Position numbers and translations under genes: made by a program
Part shown: positions 8,361-16,407 of the stretch, in pieces
Layout: every line of letters begins with the position of its first letter
How positions within the stretch are numbered: the stretch's first letter is position 1
Assembly: GCA_965657645.1 (NCBI GenBank)
Contig: CBFHOS010000001.1
Coordinates: 248,001 to 312,000, forward strand
Length of the DNA stretch: 64,000 bases
Direction: 5' to 3'
Source of the DNA: CBFHOS01 sp965657645
GTDB lineage: Bacteria > Pseudomonadota > Alphaproteobacteria > Puniceispirillales > Puniceispirillaceae
The notes under the pieces: model-generated
Databases searched by the model: none
What the model was told of the DNA's origin: nothing
Seen by the model: only the letters and a program-made list of their open reading frames with translations

Positions 8361-9802
8361 CGTTGCCAAAAGCCGGGGTTCAGCATTACCAAAACGGTAA
8401 ATAATTCCAACCGACCAAGCAGCATGCCAAACGCCATGACCCATTTTGCGGCGTCCGGAACACTCGCAAAATTACCCTCAGCACCAATCAAGTTGCCAAG
8501 GCCGGGGCCAACATTGCTGATCGAGGTGGCGGCGCCAGACAGGGCGGTGATGAAATCAAGCCCCATCATCCCTAGTAAGATCGCCAGCATCACAAAGCAG
8601 ACGATGTAGAGATAGAAAAAGCCCATCACCGAATCCATGACTTCAGGCGTTACCGGACGGCGGTTGTAATAGGCAAGAACAACCGCATGCGGGCGCAATA
8701 GACGACCAATCTGAACACGGATTGTGGTTGCCAAAACCTGTAGCCGAAAGACCTTGATACCGCATGTGGTAGAGCCACTACAGCCACCAATGAACATCGC
8801 CATCAACAGCAATGTCGAGGCAAACCCGCCCCATGCCGAGAAGTTGGCACTGCCGAAACCGGTGCCTGTCATAATCGAAATCGCGTTAAAGCTGGCTTGG
8901 CGAATGGCAAGTGTCATCGGCATGCCCTCGTCATAAAGGAACCAGCCCAGCAACGTCACAACGCCGACCAATAACATCATGAACCAACGAACCTGGGGGT
9001 CTTTTATTAGGGCCCGCCAACCGCCGCGCACCGCCGCTAGATAATGGGCAAATGGCAGGCTACCCACAATCATGCCAGCGATAATGATCCACTCAACCGA
9101 TACCGAATCAAAGGCGGCAATCGAGGCGGTCTTGGTTGAATAACCACCCGTGGCAATCGTTGTCATCGCATGCGCCAGAGCGTCAAAGAAATCTAAACCA
9201 GCCATCGATAGCATAATCGTCCACATCGCGGTCAAACAGGCATAGACAAGGCCAATACCACCGGCAAGCTGGGCCGCCCGCGGCACCACCTTATCGGCGC
9301 TATCATAGGATTCGGTTCTAAATAACTGCATCCCGCCAACCGAGAGCATCGGCAACACCGCCATCGCCATCACGATGATACCAACGCCGCCGAGCCATTG
9401 TAGCAAGGCCCGCCATATCAGAATGCCAGCTGACGCCGCCTCGACATTTTCCAACACGGTCGATCCGGTCGTGGTGATGCCAGAGACTGATTCAAAAATG
9501 GCATCTGTCGGGCTGAGGTTTAATTCGCAGAACATAAAGGGTAGCGAGCCAAAAACGCCGATCAGGATCCATGAACCGTTGGTTAGCAGGAAGGCTTGGC
9601 GCAATCCCAAATCGAACGGTTCGCGCTGGGATGTGGCGAGCCATACGGCAACACCCACAAAGGCTGTTAATAAGGCTGAAACGGCAAAAACCTGCCAATC
9701 ACCGGAGCCATAATACAGATCAAAGCACATCGGAATAAGCATGGCCACGCCGAGCATGCCAGTCAGCAGACCCAAAATATTCAGGACGGGAGATAATTGC
9801 AT
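8357..9802 (-). CDS. trkH: Potassium uptake protein TrkH family
   Basis: Integral membrane subunit of a Trk/Ktr potassium transporter. 481 residues with about ten to twelve hydrophobic segments in four M1-P-M2 modules. Selectivity-filter-like stretches are visible, e.g. SGITTTGSTVLENVE near residue 105, TTIATGGYSTKT near 214, SIMTGTGFGSANF near 310 and ISNVGPGLGNLIG near 435. The partner TrkA (NAD-binding regulator) is not in the window. It is convergent with the lipoprotein gene and lies just downstream of folE on the same strand. Confidence 0.92.
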   Translation of the reverse strand: MQLSPVLNILGLLTGMLGVAMLIPMCFDLYYGSGDWQVFAVSALLTAFVGVAVWLATSQREPFDLGLRQAFLLTNGSWILIGVFGSLPFMFCELNLSPTDAIFESVSGITTTGSTVLENVEAASAGILIWRALLQWLGGVGIIVMAMAVLPMLSVGGMQLFRTESYDSADKVVPRAAQLAGGIGLVYACLTAMWTIMLSMAGLDFFDALAHAMTTIATGGYSTKTASIAAFDSVSVEWIIIAGMIVGSLPFAHYLAAVRGGWRALIKDPQVRWFMMLLVGVVTLLGWFLYDEGMPMTLAIRQASFNAISIMTGTGFGSANFSAWGGFASTLLLMAMFIGGCSGSTTCGIKVFRLQVLATTIRVQIGRLLRPHAVVLAYYNRRPVTPEVMDSVMGFFYLYIVCFVMLAILLGMMGLDFITALSGAATSISNVGPGLGNLIGAEGNFASVPDAAKWVMAFGMLLGRLELFTVLVMLNPGFWQR

Positions 9803-9858
9803 GGAACGCCCACTCCTAAATGAACTGGTCGATTAGGCTCAATTCGCACAATGCTAGG

Positions 9859-10509
9859 TTATCCCAGCTTGGTTTGATCCAGAAATCTATTTCTAAGATC
9901 AGTGTTATCCGCAAACACGCCGGTAAAGCGCGTTGTCACCATTGAAACATCAGGTTTACGAACGCCGCGGGTGGTCATGCATTGATGCTGTGCATCGATC
10001 AAAATAGCAACACCCTGTGGCTGTAACGCTGTTTGGATACATTCAGCAACCTGCGCCGTCATCGTTTCTTGGGTTTGCAGGCGGCGGGCAAAACTATCAA
10101 GAACGCGGGCCAGTTTGGAAATGCCGACAACACGCCGGTCCGGCATATAGGCAATATGCGCGGTGCCTAGAATCGGTACAAGATGATGCTCGCAATGGCT
10201 TTCCATCCGGATGTTGCGCAACATCACCATATCATCATAGCCGCTAACCTCTTCAAAGGTGCGGTTCAGCATTTCAGCTGGGTCTTCGCTATAGCCAACA
10301 CAAAATTCCTGCCATGCGCGCGCGACCCGACCGGGCGTGCCGACAAGGCCTTCGCGCGTCGGATCATCACCGGCCCAGCGCAGCAAAACCTCTACCGCAG
10401 CCTCAGCCTCGGCTTGGCTAGGGCGTACAGGTGCATTAGCAGGCGCGCCGGTTGAACCCACCGGATCATCCAGTTTGGCTTTATCATTGCTGTCATCATA
10501 AGGCGTCAT
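9859..10509 (-). CDS. folE: GTP cyclohydrolase I
   Basis: Opens GTP to 7,8-dihydroneopterin triphosphate, the first step of folate synthesis. From the ATG at 10509 the protein has 216 residues, the usual length; the frame extends 28 codons further but that part is not family-like. Zinc and active-site motifs are present: ESHCEHHLVP (about residues 102-111), the GTP-binding RVVGISKLAR stretch, and QHQCMTTRGV near residue 175. The 260 bp leader contains the seven-unit 12-bp array that follows coxM. Confidence 0.94.
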   Translation of the reverse strand: MTPYDDSNDKAKLDDPVGSTGAPANAPVRPSQAEAEAAVEVLLRWAGDDPTREGLVGTPGRVARAWQEFCVGYSEDPAEMLNRTFEEVSGYDDMVMLRNIRMESHCEHHLVPILGTAHIAYMPDRRVVGISKLARVLDSFARRLQTQETMTAQVAECIQTALQPQGVAILIDAQHQCMTTRGVRKPDVSMVTTRFTGVFADNTDLRNRFLDQTKLG

Positions 10510-10681
10510 GACTGTATCTCGGCAATTGGTGGTAACAATAGCAGTGTCTATAGAGCAGTATATGGCGAAAAAGGGGGTTAAAAGCAACCGCAATAGCGCC
10601 GCAGGGCGGATTGCTCAAAATGTGGTTTCGCCCAGACAAATATCGCAAATGCATCTGTTGATATCTGTGGCGCTCCTTGCA

Positions 10682-10765
10682 GTGCCAAGTGATGTCCCCA
10701 GTGACGTCCCCAGTGACGTCCCCAGTTATGTCCCCAGTTATGTACCAAGTGACGTCCCCAGTGGT
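10682..10765. repeat. Seven tandem 12-bp units (consensus GTCCCCAGTGAC)
   Basis: Units begin at 10682, 10694, 10706, 10718, 10730, 10742 and 10754, with single-base variants (GTTAT for GTGAC in two, GTACCA in one). The array starts 3 bp after the coxM stop on the minus strand and lies in the leader of folE. Five CCCC runs are spaced by 8-20 nt. There are no spacers, so it is not CRISPR. Confidence 0.9.
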
Positions 10766-10768
10766 GTG

Positions 10769-11554
10769 CTAGCACATTTCGACTGCGCGGGCGGTTAATT
10801 CACCAACAAGCTGGGCCCGATAATCGGCAGTTCCGTGCATATCGCTGACGATCTCACTTGCATCTATAGACACATTGCGGGCGCTGGCGGGTGAAAATTC
10901 AGCCGATAATGCGGCCTCTAATTCATCATGACGAAAAACCCCGTCTTCGCCGCCGCCCGTCACGGCAACACGGATCCCATCACTGGTTTTGGCGACACAA
11001 ACGCCAACCATCGCGTATCTGGAGGCGGGGTTCGGGAATTTTACATAGGCCGCGGCCTCTGGCTTTGGAAAGCTAACCGCGGTGATGATCTCGTCTTCTT
11101 CTAGATCTGTTTCGAACATTCCGACAAAGAAATCTGCCGCCTCAATATCGCGGCTATTGGTATGAATAATCGCATCCATGCCTAACGCCGCCGCCGGATA
11201 ACAGGCGGATGGATCGTTATTCGCCAGCGAGCCACCAATCGTGCCGCGGTTGCGCACTTGGCGGTCACCAATGTTACCGGCCAGCGAGGCCAAGGCTGGA
11301 ATGGCCGATTGCACGATGGGTGATGTTGCCACATCAACATGCTTGGTCATCGCGCCAATTTTGATCGTCGCGCCGCAATCCTCAATGCCGGATAAGGCAC
11401 ATCCACCAAGATCAACCAGAATTTCAGGGCTCGCCAATCGTTGCTTCATGGTTGGAATTAAGGTCATGCCGCCAGCCAGAAATTTGCCATCATCGCCAAT
11501 GCTTGCACTGGCATGGTCGATTGATTCGGCCTTTATATATGTCGTTTTGTACAT
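10769..11554 (-). CDS. coxM: FAD-binding medium subunit of a CO-dehydrogenase-type molybdenum hydroxylase
   Basis: Carries FAD that passes electrons from the 2Fe-2S subunit to an acceptor. From ATG 11554 (MYKTTYIKAES) 261 residues; a GTG/ATG-type start 18 bp earlier is also open. Family FAD motifs are visible: AGGMTLIPTMK near residues 25-35 and TIGGSLANNDP near residue 105. Located 47 bp after the small subunit gene. The catalytic large subunit is not next to it on either side. Xanthine dehydrogenase-like or other hydroxylases share this subunit, so CO as substrate is not established. Confidence 0.85.
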   Translation of the reverse strand: MYKTTYIKAESIDHASASIGDDGKFLAGGMTLIPTMKQRLASPEILVDLGGCALSGIEDCGATIKIGAMTKHVDVATSPIVQSAIPALASLAGNIGDRQVRNRGTIGGSLANNDPSACYPAAALGMDAIIHTNSRDIEAADFFVGMFETDLEEDEIITAVSFPKPEAAAYVKFPNPASRYAMVGVCVAKTSDGIRVAVTGGGEDGVFRHDELEAALSAEFSPASARNVSIDASEIVSDMHGTADYRAQLVGELTARAVEMC

Positions 11555-11601
11555 ATTGGTTTCACCTAACACCCTTGCAGGGTTCTACTTGCGGGGAGGG
11601 T

Positions 11602-12072
11602 TCATTTGCGGGCCATAACAGCGGCGGCGGATTGCACCGATTTTACGATATTGTGATAGCCGGTACAGCGGCAGATGTTACCCTCCAGCCCTTCGCGCAC
11701 TTCGCTGTCGCTAGGGTTTGGGTTTTGTCCGACCAATTCGATTGCACTCATCACCATGCCCGGCGTGCAAAACCCGCATTGCAAACCGTGGTTTTCGTGA
11801 AATGCCTGTTGCATTGGATGGATGGAATCGCCGTCGCTGATGCCTTCGATCGTGGTAATGTTTGCCCCTTCGGCCATCACCGCCAGCATGGTGCATGATT
11901 TGATCGAAACACCATCTATATGAACAATGCACGCGCCGCATTGGCTGGTGTCACAGCCGATATGCGTTCCCGTTAGGCCCATTGTCTCGCGGATAAAGCT
12001 GACCAGCAAGGTGTTGTCTGGTACATCCGCGCTAACGGGCTTTCCGTTCAGGTTAAAATTGACCAGTGTCAT
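11602..12072 (-). CDS. coxS: 2Fe-2S small subunit of a CO-dehydrogenase-type molybdenum hydroxylase
   Basis: Electron-transfer subunit with two 2Fe-2S clusters. The ATG at 12072 follows a GGGGA ribosome site and gives 156 residues. Plant-ferredoxin-type ligands are C40, C45, C48 and C60; the C-terminal four-helix cluster has CGFC (about 99-102) and CRC (about 134-136). The frame extends 21 codons upstream, but that extension is not family-like. First gene of the minus-strand pair; xdhC starts 255 bp away in the opposite direction. Confidence 0.9.
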   Translation of the reverse strand: MTLVNFNLNGKPVSADVPDNTLLVSFIRETMGLTGTHIGCDTSQCGACIVHIDGVSIKSCTMLAVMAEGANITTIEGISDGDSIHPMQQAFHENHGLQCGFCTPGMVMSAIELVGQNPNPSDSEVREGLEGNICRCTGYHNIVKSVQSAAAVMARK

Positions 12073-12326
12073 ATCATTCCCCGCATTCTTATTTGCCGCT
12101 CCATGTTTGGAGCAAACCGGCGATCTGTAAACCACTTTAATTCAATTTTCCGGCAAGTTCTTGAAAAACCGTATAATGGTGAGAAATTATGTCGCATTGG
12201 TCTGGTAATTCTGCCTATCATCAGACCAGATATAGCGAGGATGTTTAGGCCATCACTTTGGTTTATTTGGCTTTACCGCTCTGGAATTTTGCACTAGCGC
12301 CAAGGTAAGAGGCATATTTTTAACAC

Positions 12327-13460
12327 ATGTCGGAAAACCAGATTACAAATCAGGTCACAAATCAGCTAGGCGGAGCCCAAAATCACGCCCCAACCAATGA
12401 TGTCTTATTGAGGCGGGCGGCTGATTGGTATGCGGGCGGGCATAAAGTTGCGCTCGCCATTGTTATCCAGACATGGGGGTCTTCACCGCGCCCCGTTGGC
12501 AGTGTGATGGTGGTGCGCGGTGATATGGAATTTGCCGGATCAGTGTCTGGCGGCTGTGTGGAAAGTGCGGTTATCGATGCCGCTATGCAAAGCATGGAAA
12601 CAGGCGTTGGTGAGCGGCTTGATTTTGGTGTTGCCGATACCACCGCATGGGAAGTTGGCCTATCCTGTGGCGGCCAGATTGCGGTGTTGATAACGCCCAT
12701 TATGGCGGCGGGACAGAGCGGCCTATCGGGTGCCGTTTTAACAAAGATGGCCGCTGGAATAGACCGGCGCGAGACAGTCCGGCTTTGCCTTGATGCGCGT
12801 AATGGTGGGCCGGTTGATGATGCCGGTGATGATGCCGGTGATAATGATGAAACCGGCCTTTATGATATGGGCCTCGATGATAGGGGCGAGCGGTTTGTCT
12901 TTATCCAGCACCCGCCGCGCCGCCTTATAATTGTTGGTGCGGTTCATATCAGCCAGTTTTTGGCGCCGATTGCGGCCCAGACCGGTTTTGATGTCATTGT
13001 GATCGACCCACGCGCCGCCTTTACTGGCGGTGACCGCTTTGGTCATATGTCTGGCGTTACCTGTCGTACTGGCTGGCCTGATGATGTGATGGCGGATGTT
13101 GGTCTTGATGCCAATAGCGCGGTGGTGACGTTAACGCATGATCCAAAGATTGACGATCCCGGCCTGCAGGCGGCACTGGCGCATCCGGTTTATTACATCG
13201 CCGCGCTTGGTTCGCGCAAAACCCATGCGGCACGGTGTGAACGGCTGGCGGCGGCTGGGTTTAGTGCCGATGATATTGCCCGCATTCATGGTCCGGCGGG
13301 GCTGGATATCGGGGCAAAGACGCCGGCGGAAATTGCCATTTCTATCCTTGGTGAATTGATCGCCGCCGAGCGCCTTGCCCAAAATATCCAAAACACCCGA
13401 AACATCCAAAACACCCAAAACATCCAAAACACTTGGGGCGAGAAGGTCAAAGGGCGATGA
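12327..13460 (+). CDS. xdhC: XdhC/CoxI-family molybdenum hydroxylase maturation protein
   Basis: XdhC-family proteins bind and sulfurate the molybdenum cofactor and hand it to xanthine-dehydrogenase or CO-dehydrogenase-type enzymes. 377 residues: an N-terminal XdhC/CoxI domain with GSSPRPVGSVMVV and SGGCVESAVID blocks (about residues 50-85) and a C-terminal Rossmann domain (RRLIIVGAVHISQFLAPIA near residue 198). Three of its segments are short tandem repeats: NQITNQVTNQ at the N-terminus, DDAG twice in a linker near residue 165, and NIQNT three times just before the stop. Its stop overlaps the next start as ATGA, which suggests translational coupling. Confidence 0.88.
   Translation: MSENQITNQVTNQLGGAQNHAPTNDVLLRRAADWYAGGHKVALAIVIQTWGSSPRPVGSVMVVRGDMEFAGSVSGGCVESAVIDAAMQSMETGVGERLDFGVADTTAWEVGLSCGGQIAVLITPIMAAGQSGLSGAVLTKMAAGIDRRETVRLCLDARNGGPVDDAGDDAGDNDETGLYDMGLDDRGERFVFIQHPPRRLIIVGAVHISQFLAPIAAQTGFDVIVIDPRAAFTGGDRFGHMSGVTCRTGWPDDVMADVGLDANSAVVTLTHDPKIDDPGLQAALAHPVYYIAALGSRKTHAARCERLAAAGFSADDIARIHGPAGLDIGAKTPAEIAISILGELIAAERLAQNIQNTRNIQNTQNIQNTWGEKVKGR
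12339..12362. repeat. Two 12-bp units at the 5' end of xdhC
   Basis: CAGATTACAAAT and CAGGTCACAAAT are adjacent and followed by a partial third unit. They encode NQITNQVTNQ at the protein N-terminus. Confidence 0.6.
12816..12851. repeat. 12-bp units inside xdhC (DDAG linker)
   Basis: GATGATGCCGGT occurs twice exactly (12816-12827, 12828-12839), followed by a degenerate third copy. It lies between the two XdhC domains. Confidence 0.7.
13383..13436. repeat. Three 18-bp units at the 3' end of xdhC
   Basis: Units start at 13383, 13401 and 13419 with consensus AACATCCAAAACACCCAA. They encode NIQNTR, NIQNTQ and NIQNTW and end 24 bp before the stop codon. Confidence 0.9.
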
Positions 13461-15238
13461 AGTTCGGCCCTGTTCCGATCGGTGAATGTGTTGGCGGGAT
13501 TCTTGCGCATGCGGTTTTTCTACCGTCATCGGGTTCTGGTAAAACGGCCGGTCGCAAAATCGCCAAAGGCAGTGTAATCACCGCCGATCTGCAACAGATC
13601 ATTGTCGATAGCGGCATTACCACTCTGACCATCGCGCGTCTTGAAGAGGGCGAAATCGGCGAGGATATCGCAGCAACGCGGTTGATAGCCGGTTTGTTGC
13701 CGGATGATGATGATCGCGCTGGTATCATTCGTGTTTCCAAGGCAGCAACTGGGCGGGTCAATATATATGCCCAATGCCGCGGTGTGTTGCGGCTGGATCC
13801 GGATCTCATTCGGGCGGTTAATCTGGTCGATGAGGGCATTACGCTGGCGACCCTTGCCCATAACCAGCTAGTGGAAAAAGGCGATATGATTGCCACCTTG
13901 AAGGTGATCCCCTTTGGCATTAGCACCAATGCGGTTGATGCTGTTGTTGCGCTGGTTAATCCGCCAGATGGTTTGGGTGATGCGCCAGCTTCTGTTTTCG
14001 CCTTTATGCCGCTTTCCGTTCGCAATTTTGCCCTGATCCAGACCAGTGTTGATGGCATGAAAGAGAGCGTTCTTAGCGCCACCCAAGGCGTCACAAAGGC
14101 GCGTCTTAACCAGCTAGATTGCACTTTGGTTTCGAGCCAGCGTGTGCCGCATGAAGAGGGCGCGATATCGGCCGCGATTGAAAATGCCAAGGCGGAAAAG
14201 GCGGAGGTGATCTTGATTTGCGGTGCCTCGGCCATTGCCGACCGCCGTGATGTCGTGCCGCAGGGCATTGTCCTGTCAGGTGGCACAGTTGATCATCTTG
14301 GCCTGCCGGTTGATCCGGGTAATTTGTTAATGCTGGCGCATATCCCAGCCGGTAAGAATAGCGAAATTCCGATCATCGGCATGCCGGGATGTGCCCGTTC
14401 ACCAAAGCTCAATGGCTTTGACTGGGTACTGCATCTGTTGTTGGCGGGATGCCAGATTGATCACGTCGAAATTGCCGGTATGGCGGTTGGCGGATTATTG
14501 ATGGAAATAGCCTCACGCCCCTTGCCGCGCAAAATGACCGAGCGCCAAAACACAAGCGGAGAATTGCCCCAATCATCCCAATCATCCCAGTCACCACAGT
14601 CACCACAGTTATCAAGGGCCCCAAGCATCGCCGGAATATTGCTGGCGGCGGGTCAATCACGGCGCATGGGCAACATTAATAAATTGCTAGGTGATAGTGA
14701 TGGTCAACCGCTGGTGCGCCGCTGTGCACAGGCGATGCTGGATGGTGGCATAAAAGAATTGATTGTGGTGACAGGGCATCAAGCCAGCGCCATTGAACGG
14801 GCGCTGGACGGTCTGCCGCTCCGTTTTGTGCATAATCCAGATTTTGCAACCGGGCAGGCGGGATCGGTTGGCATTGGCATTGCCGCGGTGCCTGACATAT
14901 ATGAAGGGGCGTTAATCGGTCTTGGCGACATGCCCTATATTGGTGCCGATTTGATCGATGCACTCATTGCCGATCATGAGGCTCTGCCCAATAGCCATAG
15001 CCGCATTAGCTTTCCTGAACATGATGGCCGGCGGGGCAATCCGGTGATCTGGGGCCGTGCATTCTTTGACGATTTGCAAATGTTATCGGGTGATGCTGGT
15101 GGACGCCAGATATTGGGGCATAATTTCGCCGCGGTGAATAGTTTTGGTTGGCATGACGATAACATCCACTTTGATATCGACACGCCGCAAGATGCGCTAT
15201 CCGCCCCAAAAAGAGATCATAAAAACCGATCTGGATAA
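13457..15238 (+). CDS. Fused MoeA-like molybdopterin-binding / MocA-like cytidylyltransferase protein
   Basis: 593 residues from ATG 13457, which overlaps the xdhC stop. The N-terminal part (about residues 1-360) is the molybdopterin-binding type with FGPVPIGECVG, VPHEEGAI, and the GIVLSGGTVDHLGLPVDPGN stretch. The C-terminal part (about 395-590) is a MobA/MocA nucleotidyltransferase with LLAAGQSRRMG and GLGDMPYIG. MocA makes the molybdopterin cytosine dinucleotide used by xanthine-oxidase-family enzymes, matching the coxSM neighbours. The domains are joined by a Q/S/P linker built from 9-bp repeats. This fused architecture is known in alphaproteobacteria. Confidence 0.87.
   Translation: MKFGPVPIGECVGGILAHAVFLPSSGSGKTAGRKIAKGSVITADLQQIIVDSGITTLTIARLEEGEIGEDIAATRLIAGLLPDDDDRAGIIRVSKAATGRVNIYAQCRGVLRLDPDLIRAVNLVDEGITLATLAHNQLVEKGDMIATLKVIPFGISTNAVDAVVALVNPPDGLGDAPASVFAFMPLSVRNFALIQTSVDGMKESVLSATQGVTKARLNQLDCTLVSSQRVPHEEGAISAAIENAKAEKAEVILICGASAIADRRDVVPQGIVLSGGTVDHLGLPVDPGNLLMLAHIPAGKNSEIPIIGMPGCARSPKLNGFDWVLHLLLAGCQIDHVEIAGMAVGGLLMEIASRPLPRKMTERQNTSGELPQSSQSSQSPQSPQLSRAPSIAGILLAAGQSRRMGNINKLLGDSDGQPLVRRCAQAMLDGGIKELIVVTGHQASAIERALDGLPLRFVHNPDFATGQAGSVGIGIAAVPDIYEGALIGLGDMPYIGADLIDALIADHEALPNSHSRISFPEHDGRRGNPVIWGRAFFDDLQMLSGDAGGRQILGHNFAAVNSFGWHDDNIHFDIDTPQDALSAPKRDHKNRSG
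14568..14612. repeat. Five 9-bp units in the MoeA-MocA linker
   Basis: Units at 14568, 14577, 14586, 14595 and 14604 (CCCAATCAT twice, CCCAGTCAC, CACAGTCAC, CACAGTTAT). They encode a QSS/QSP-type linker between the two domains. Confidence 0.88.
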
Positions 15239-15576
15239 ATCCGGCGCGCGGCTTTTGGCCAGATGATTAGCCAGATGATTGGGTTGGATTGGCCTAGATT
15301 GGCCTAGATTGGCTGATGATATTCAATCGGTTCGGATTATCCAACCGATCAGACTTGAACAAATCATCAAGACAGGCTATATCCCGCCATAAGATTTTAC
15401 GAACACTTGCAAAGCTAGGCAGATTAGACCTCTGCCACGACAGTGCCGATCATTATATGAACGGCGCATTTTTAACAAAAGCTTGGTTAGTGAATTACCG
15501 TTATCGACGCAACAGGCGTCGGTTCTTGGGCCAAAGCCCACCCGAATATTATGATCCAAACAAAGGAGTTATCCCT
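15239..15576. other. 338-bp region without a convincing gene
   Basis: The reading frame of the following gene stays open for 87 codons upstream of its ribosome site, but its composition (many K/R, H, Y and Q codons) is unlike the neighbours and there is no ribosome site at 15316. Besides the tandem array at 15258-15310, I see no hairpin terminator and no strong sigma-70 promoter. It probably holds the promoter and leader of the PfpI-like gene. Confidence 0.6.
15258..15310. repeat. Tandem 12-bp and 10-bp units after the MocA fusion gene
   Basis: Two 12-bp units GCCAGATGATT(A/G) at 15258 and 15270 run into three 10-bp units (GGGTTGGATT, then GGCCTAGATT twice) at 15281-15310. The array lies 20 bp past the stop codon of the fusion gene. 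Confidence 0.85.
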
Positions 15577-16092
15577 ATGCAGATATCCAATTTTGCAGGT
15601 AAGACAGTCGCTATCATGGTTGCAAGCGGCTTCGACGAAAAGATTTTTATCGCTATTCAGTCTGCGATGCTTACCGCTGGCGCAAAATTGAAAATCGTAT
15701 CTCGTGATGCGGGCCTAACAAATGCATGGAACGGCTCTGGATGGGGTATGTCCTATCCGGTTGACGCCACTATTTCGACTGCCTTGGCGGTTGATTATGA
15801 CGCGCTGATCATCCCATCAGGCGCGCGCCACATCGAAACTTTGTCTAACGAAGTTCATGTAAAGCGTATCCTGCGCGCCTTTTTGCGTGAAGATATGCCA
15901 GTGTTGATGATGGAAGAAGCATCTTCATTGCTTGACGTTGTTGATGTCGAAGCCCCAGCGCTTGATGCTGATACAAAGGTTGGCATGCGCGGCCGTCTGG
16001 TAACAATCGTTGCTGGTGAAGACAATATCTCTGGCCTTGAATCACTTAACAGCGTAATGCTGATGGCCGAGGACGATAGCGTCGCGGCATAA
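15577..16092 (+). CDS. DJ-1/PfpI-like protein lacking cysteine
   Basis: 171 residues; the start at 15577 is fixed by the AAAGGAGTT ribosome site at 15562-15570. The fold signature is the KTVAIMVASGFDE N-terminal strand-turn and DYDALIIPSGA near residue 72. Active DJ-1/PfpI enzymes use a cysteine at the nucleophile elbow, but this protein has no cysteine at all, and the elbow region reads VLMMEEASSLL. That makes it similar to the DJ-1-like C-terminal domain of large catalases or to structural members of the superfamily. Codon choice (CGT, GGC, AAG) looks like that of a well-expressed gene. Function unknown. Confidence 0.75.
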   Translation: MQISNFAGKTVAIMVASGFDEKIFIAIQSAMLTAGAKLKIVSRDAGLTNAWNGSGWGMSYPVDATISTALAVDYDALIIPSGARHIETLSNEVHVKRILRAFLREDMPVLMMEEASSLLDVVDVEAPALDADTKVGMRGRLVTIVAGEDNISGLESLNSVMLMAEDDSVAA

Positions 16093-16140
16093 TCCGCACA
16101 TCGCTTTGGTGCTCATAACAGCGCTTGCATAGGCTGATAC

Positions 16141-16386
16141 ATGGCTGACCCACGGACCAAAGACAATTTGCCATCGCCCTGCATTTCCATCTGCCAGATG
16201 GATGCGGTAAGCGAGGTTTGTCTTGGTTGTTATCGCACCCGCAATGAAATTGCATTGTGGCGAGATATGTCGGTAGATGACCAGCGCGATTTGCTTGATC
16301 AATTGAACGAGCGTCGTGCCGAGGCCACAGGGATAAGGCGTCGGCCTAGTCGGCGCGCCCCACGGCGTGGCCAGACATCCGCATAA
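16141..16386 (+). CDS. DUF1289 domain protein
   Basis: 81-residue protein with the complete DUF1289 signature: PCISICQMD (residues 13-21), CLGCYRTRNEIALW (about 27-40), four cysteines that probably bind a metal. The C-terminus is strongly basic (RRRPSRRAPRR). Family function is unknown. Located 48 bp after the PfpI-like gene and 21 bp before the methyltransferase gene, so it may be part of either transcript. Confidence 0.88.
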   Translation: MADPRTKDNLPSPCISICQMDAVSEVCLGCYRTRNEIALWRDMSVDDQRDLLDQLNERRAEATGIRRRPSRRAPRRGQTSA

Positions 16387-16407
16387 ACAATCAAGGATTT
16401 TTCTACA

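Noticed and set aside
10508..10798. Plus-strand frame with repeated VPSD residues over the 12-bp array
   Set aside because: It is antisense to the folE start and contains the array in frame only because the unit is 12 bp. There is no ribosome site and no homology beyond the repeat.
13447..14286. 279-codon minus-strand open frame within the MoeA-MocA gene
   Set aside because: It mirrors a well-supported gene on the plus strand, as happens often in moderately GC-rich coding DNA; its composition (S, A, T, I) is that of an antisense shadow.
15316..15576. 87-codon N-terminal extension of the PfpI-like gene
   Set aside because: The strong AAAGGAGTT site directly precedes ATG 15577, and the extension has foreign composition and no ribosome site.
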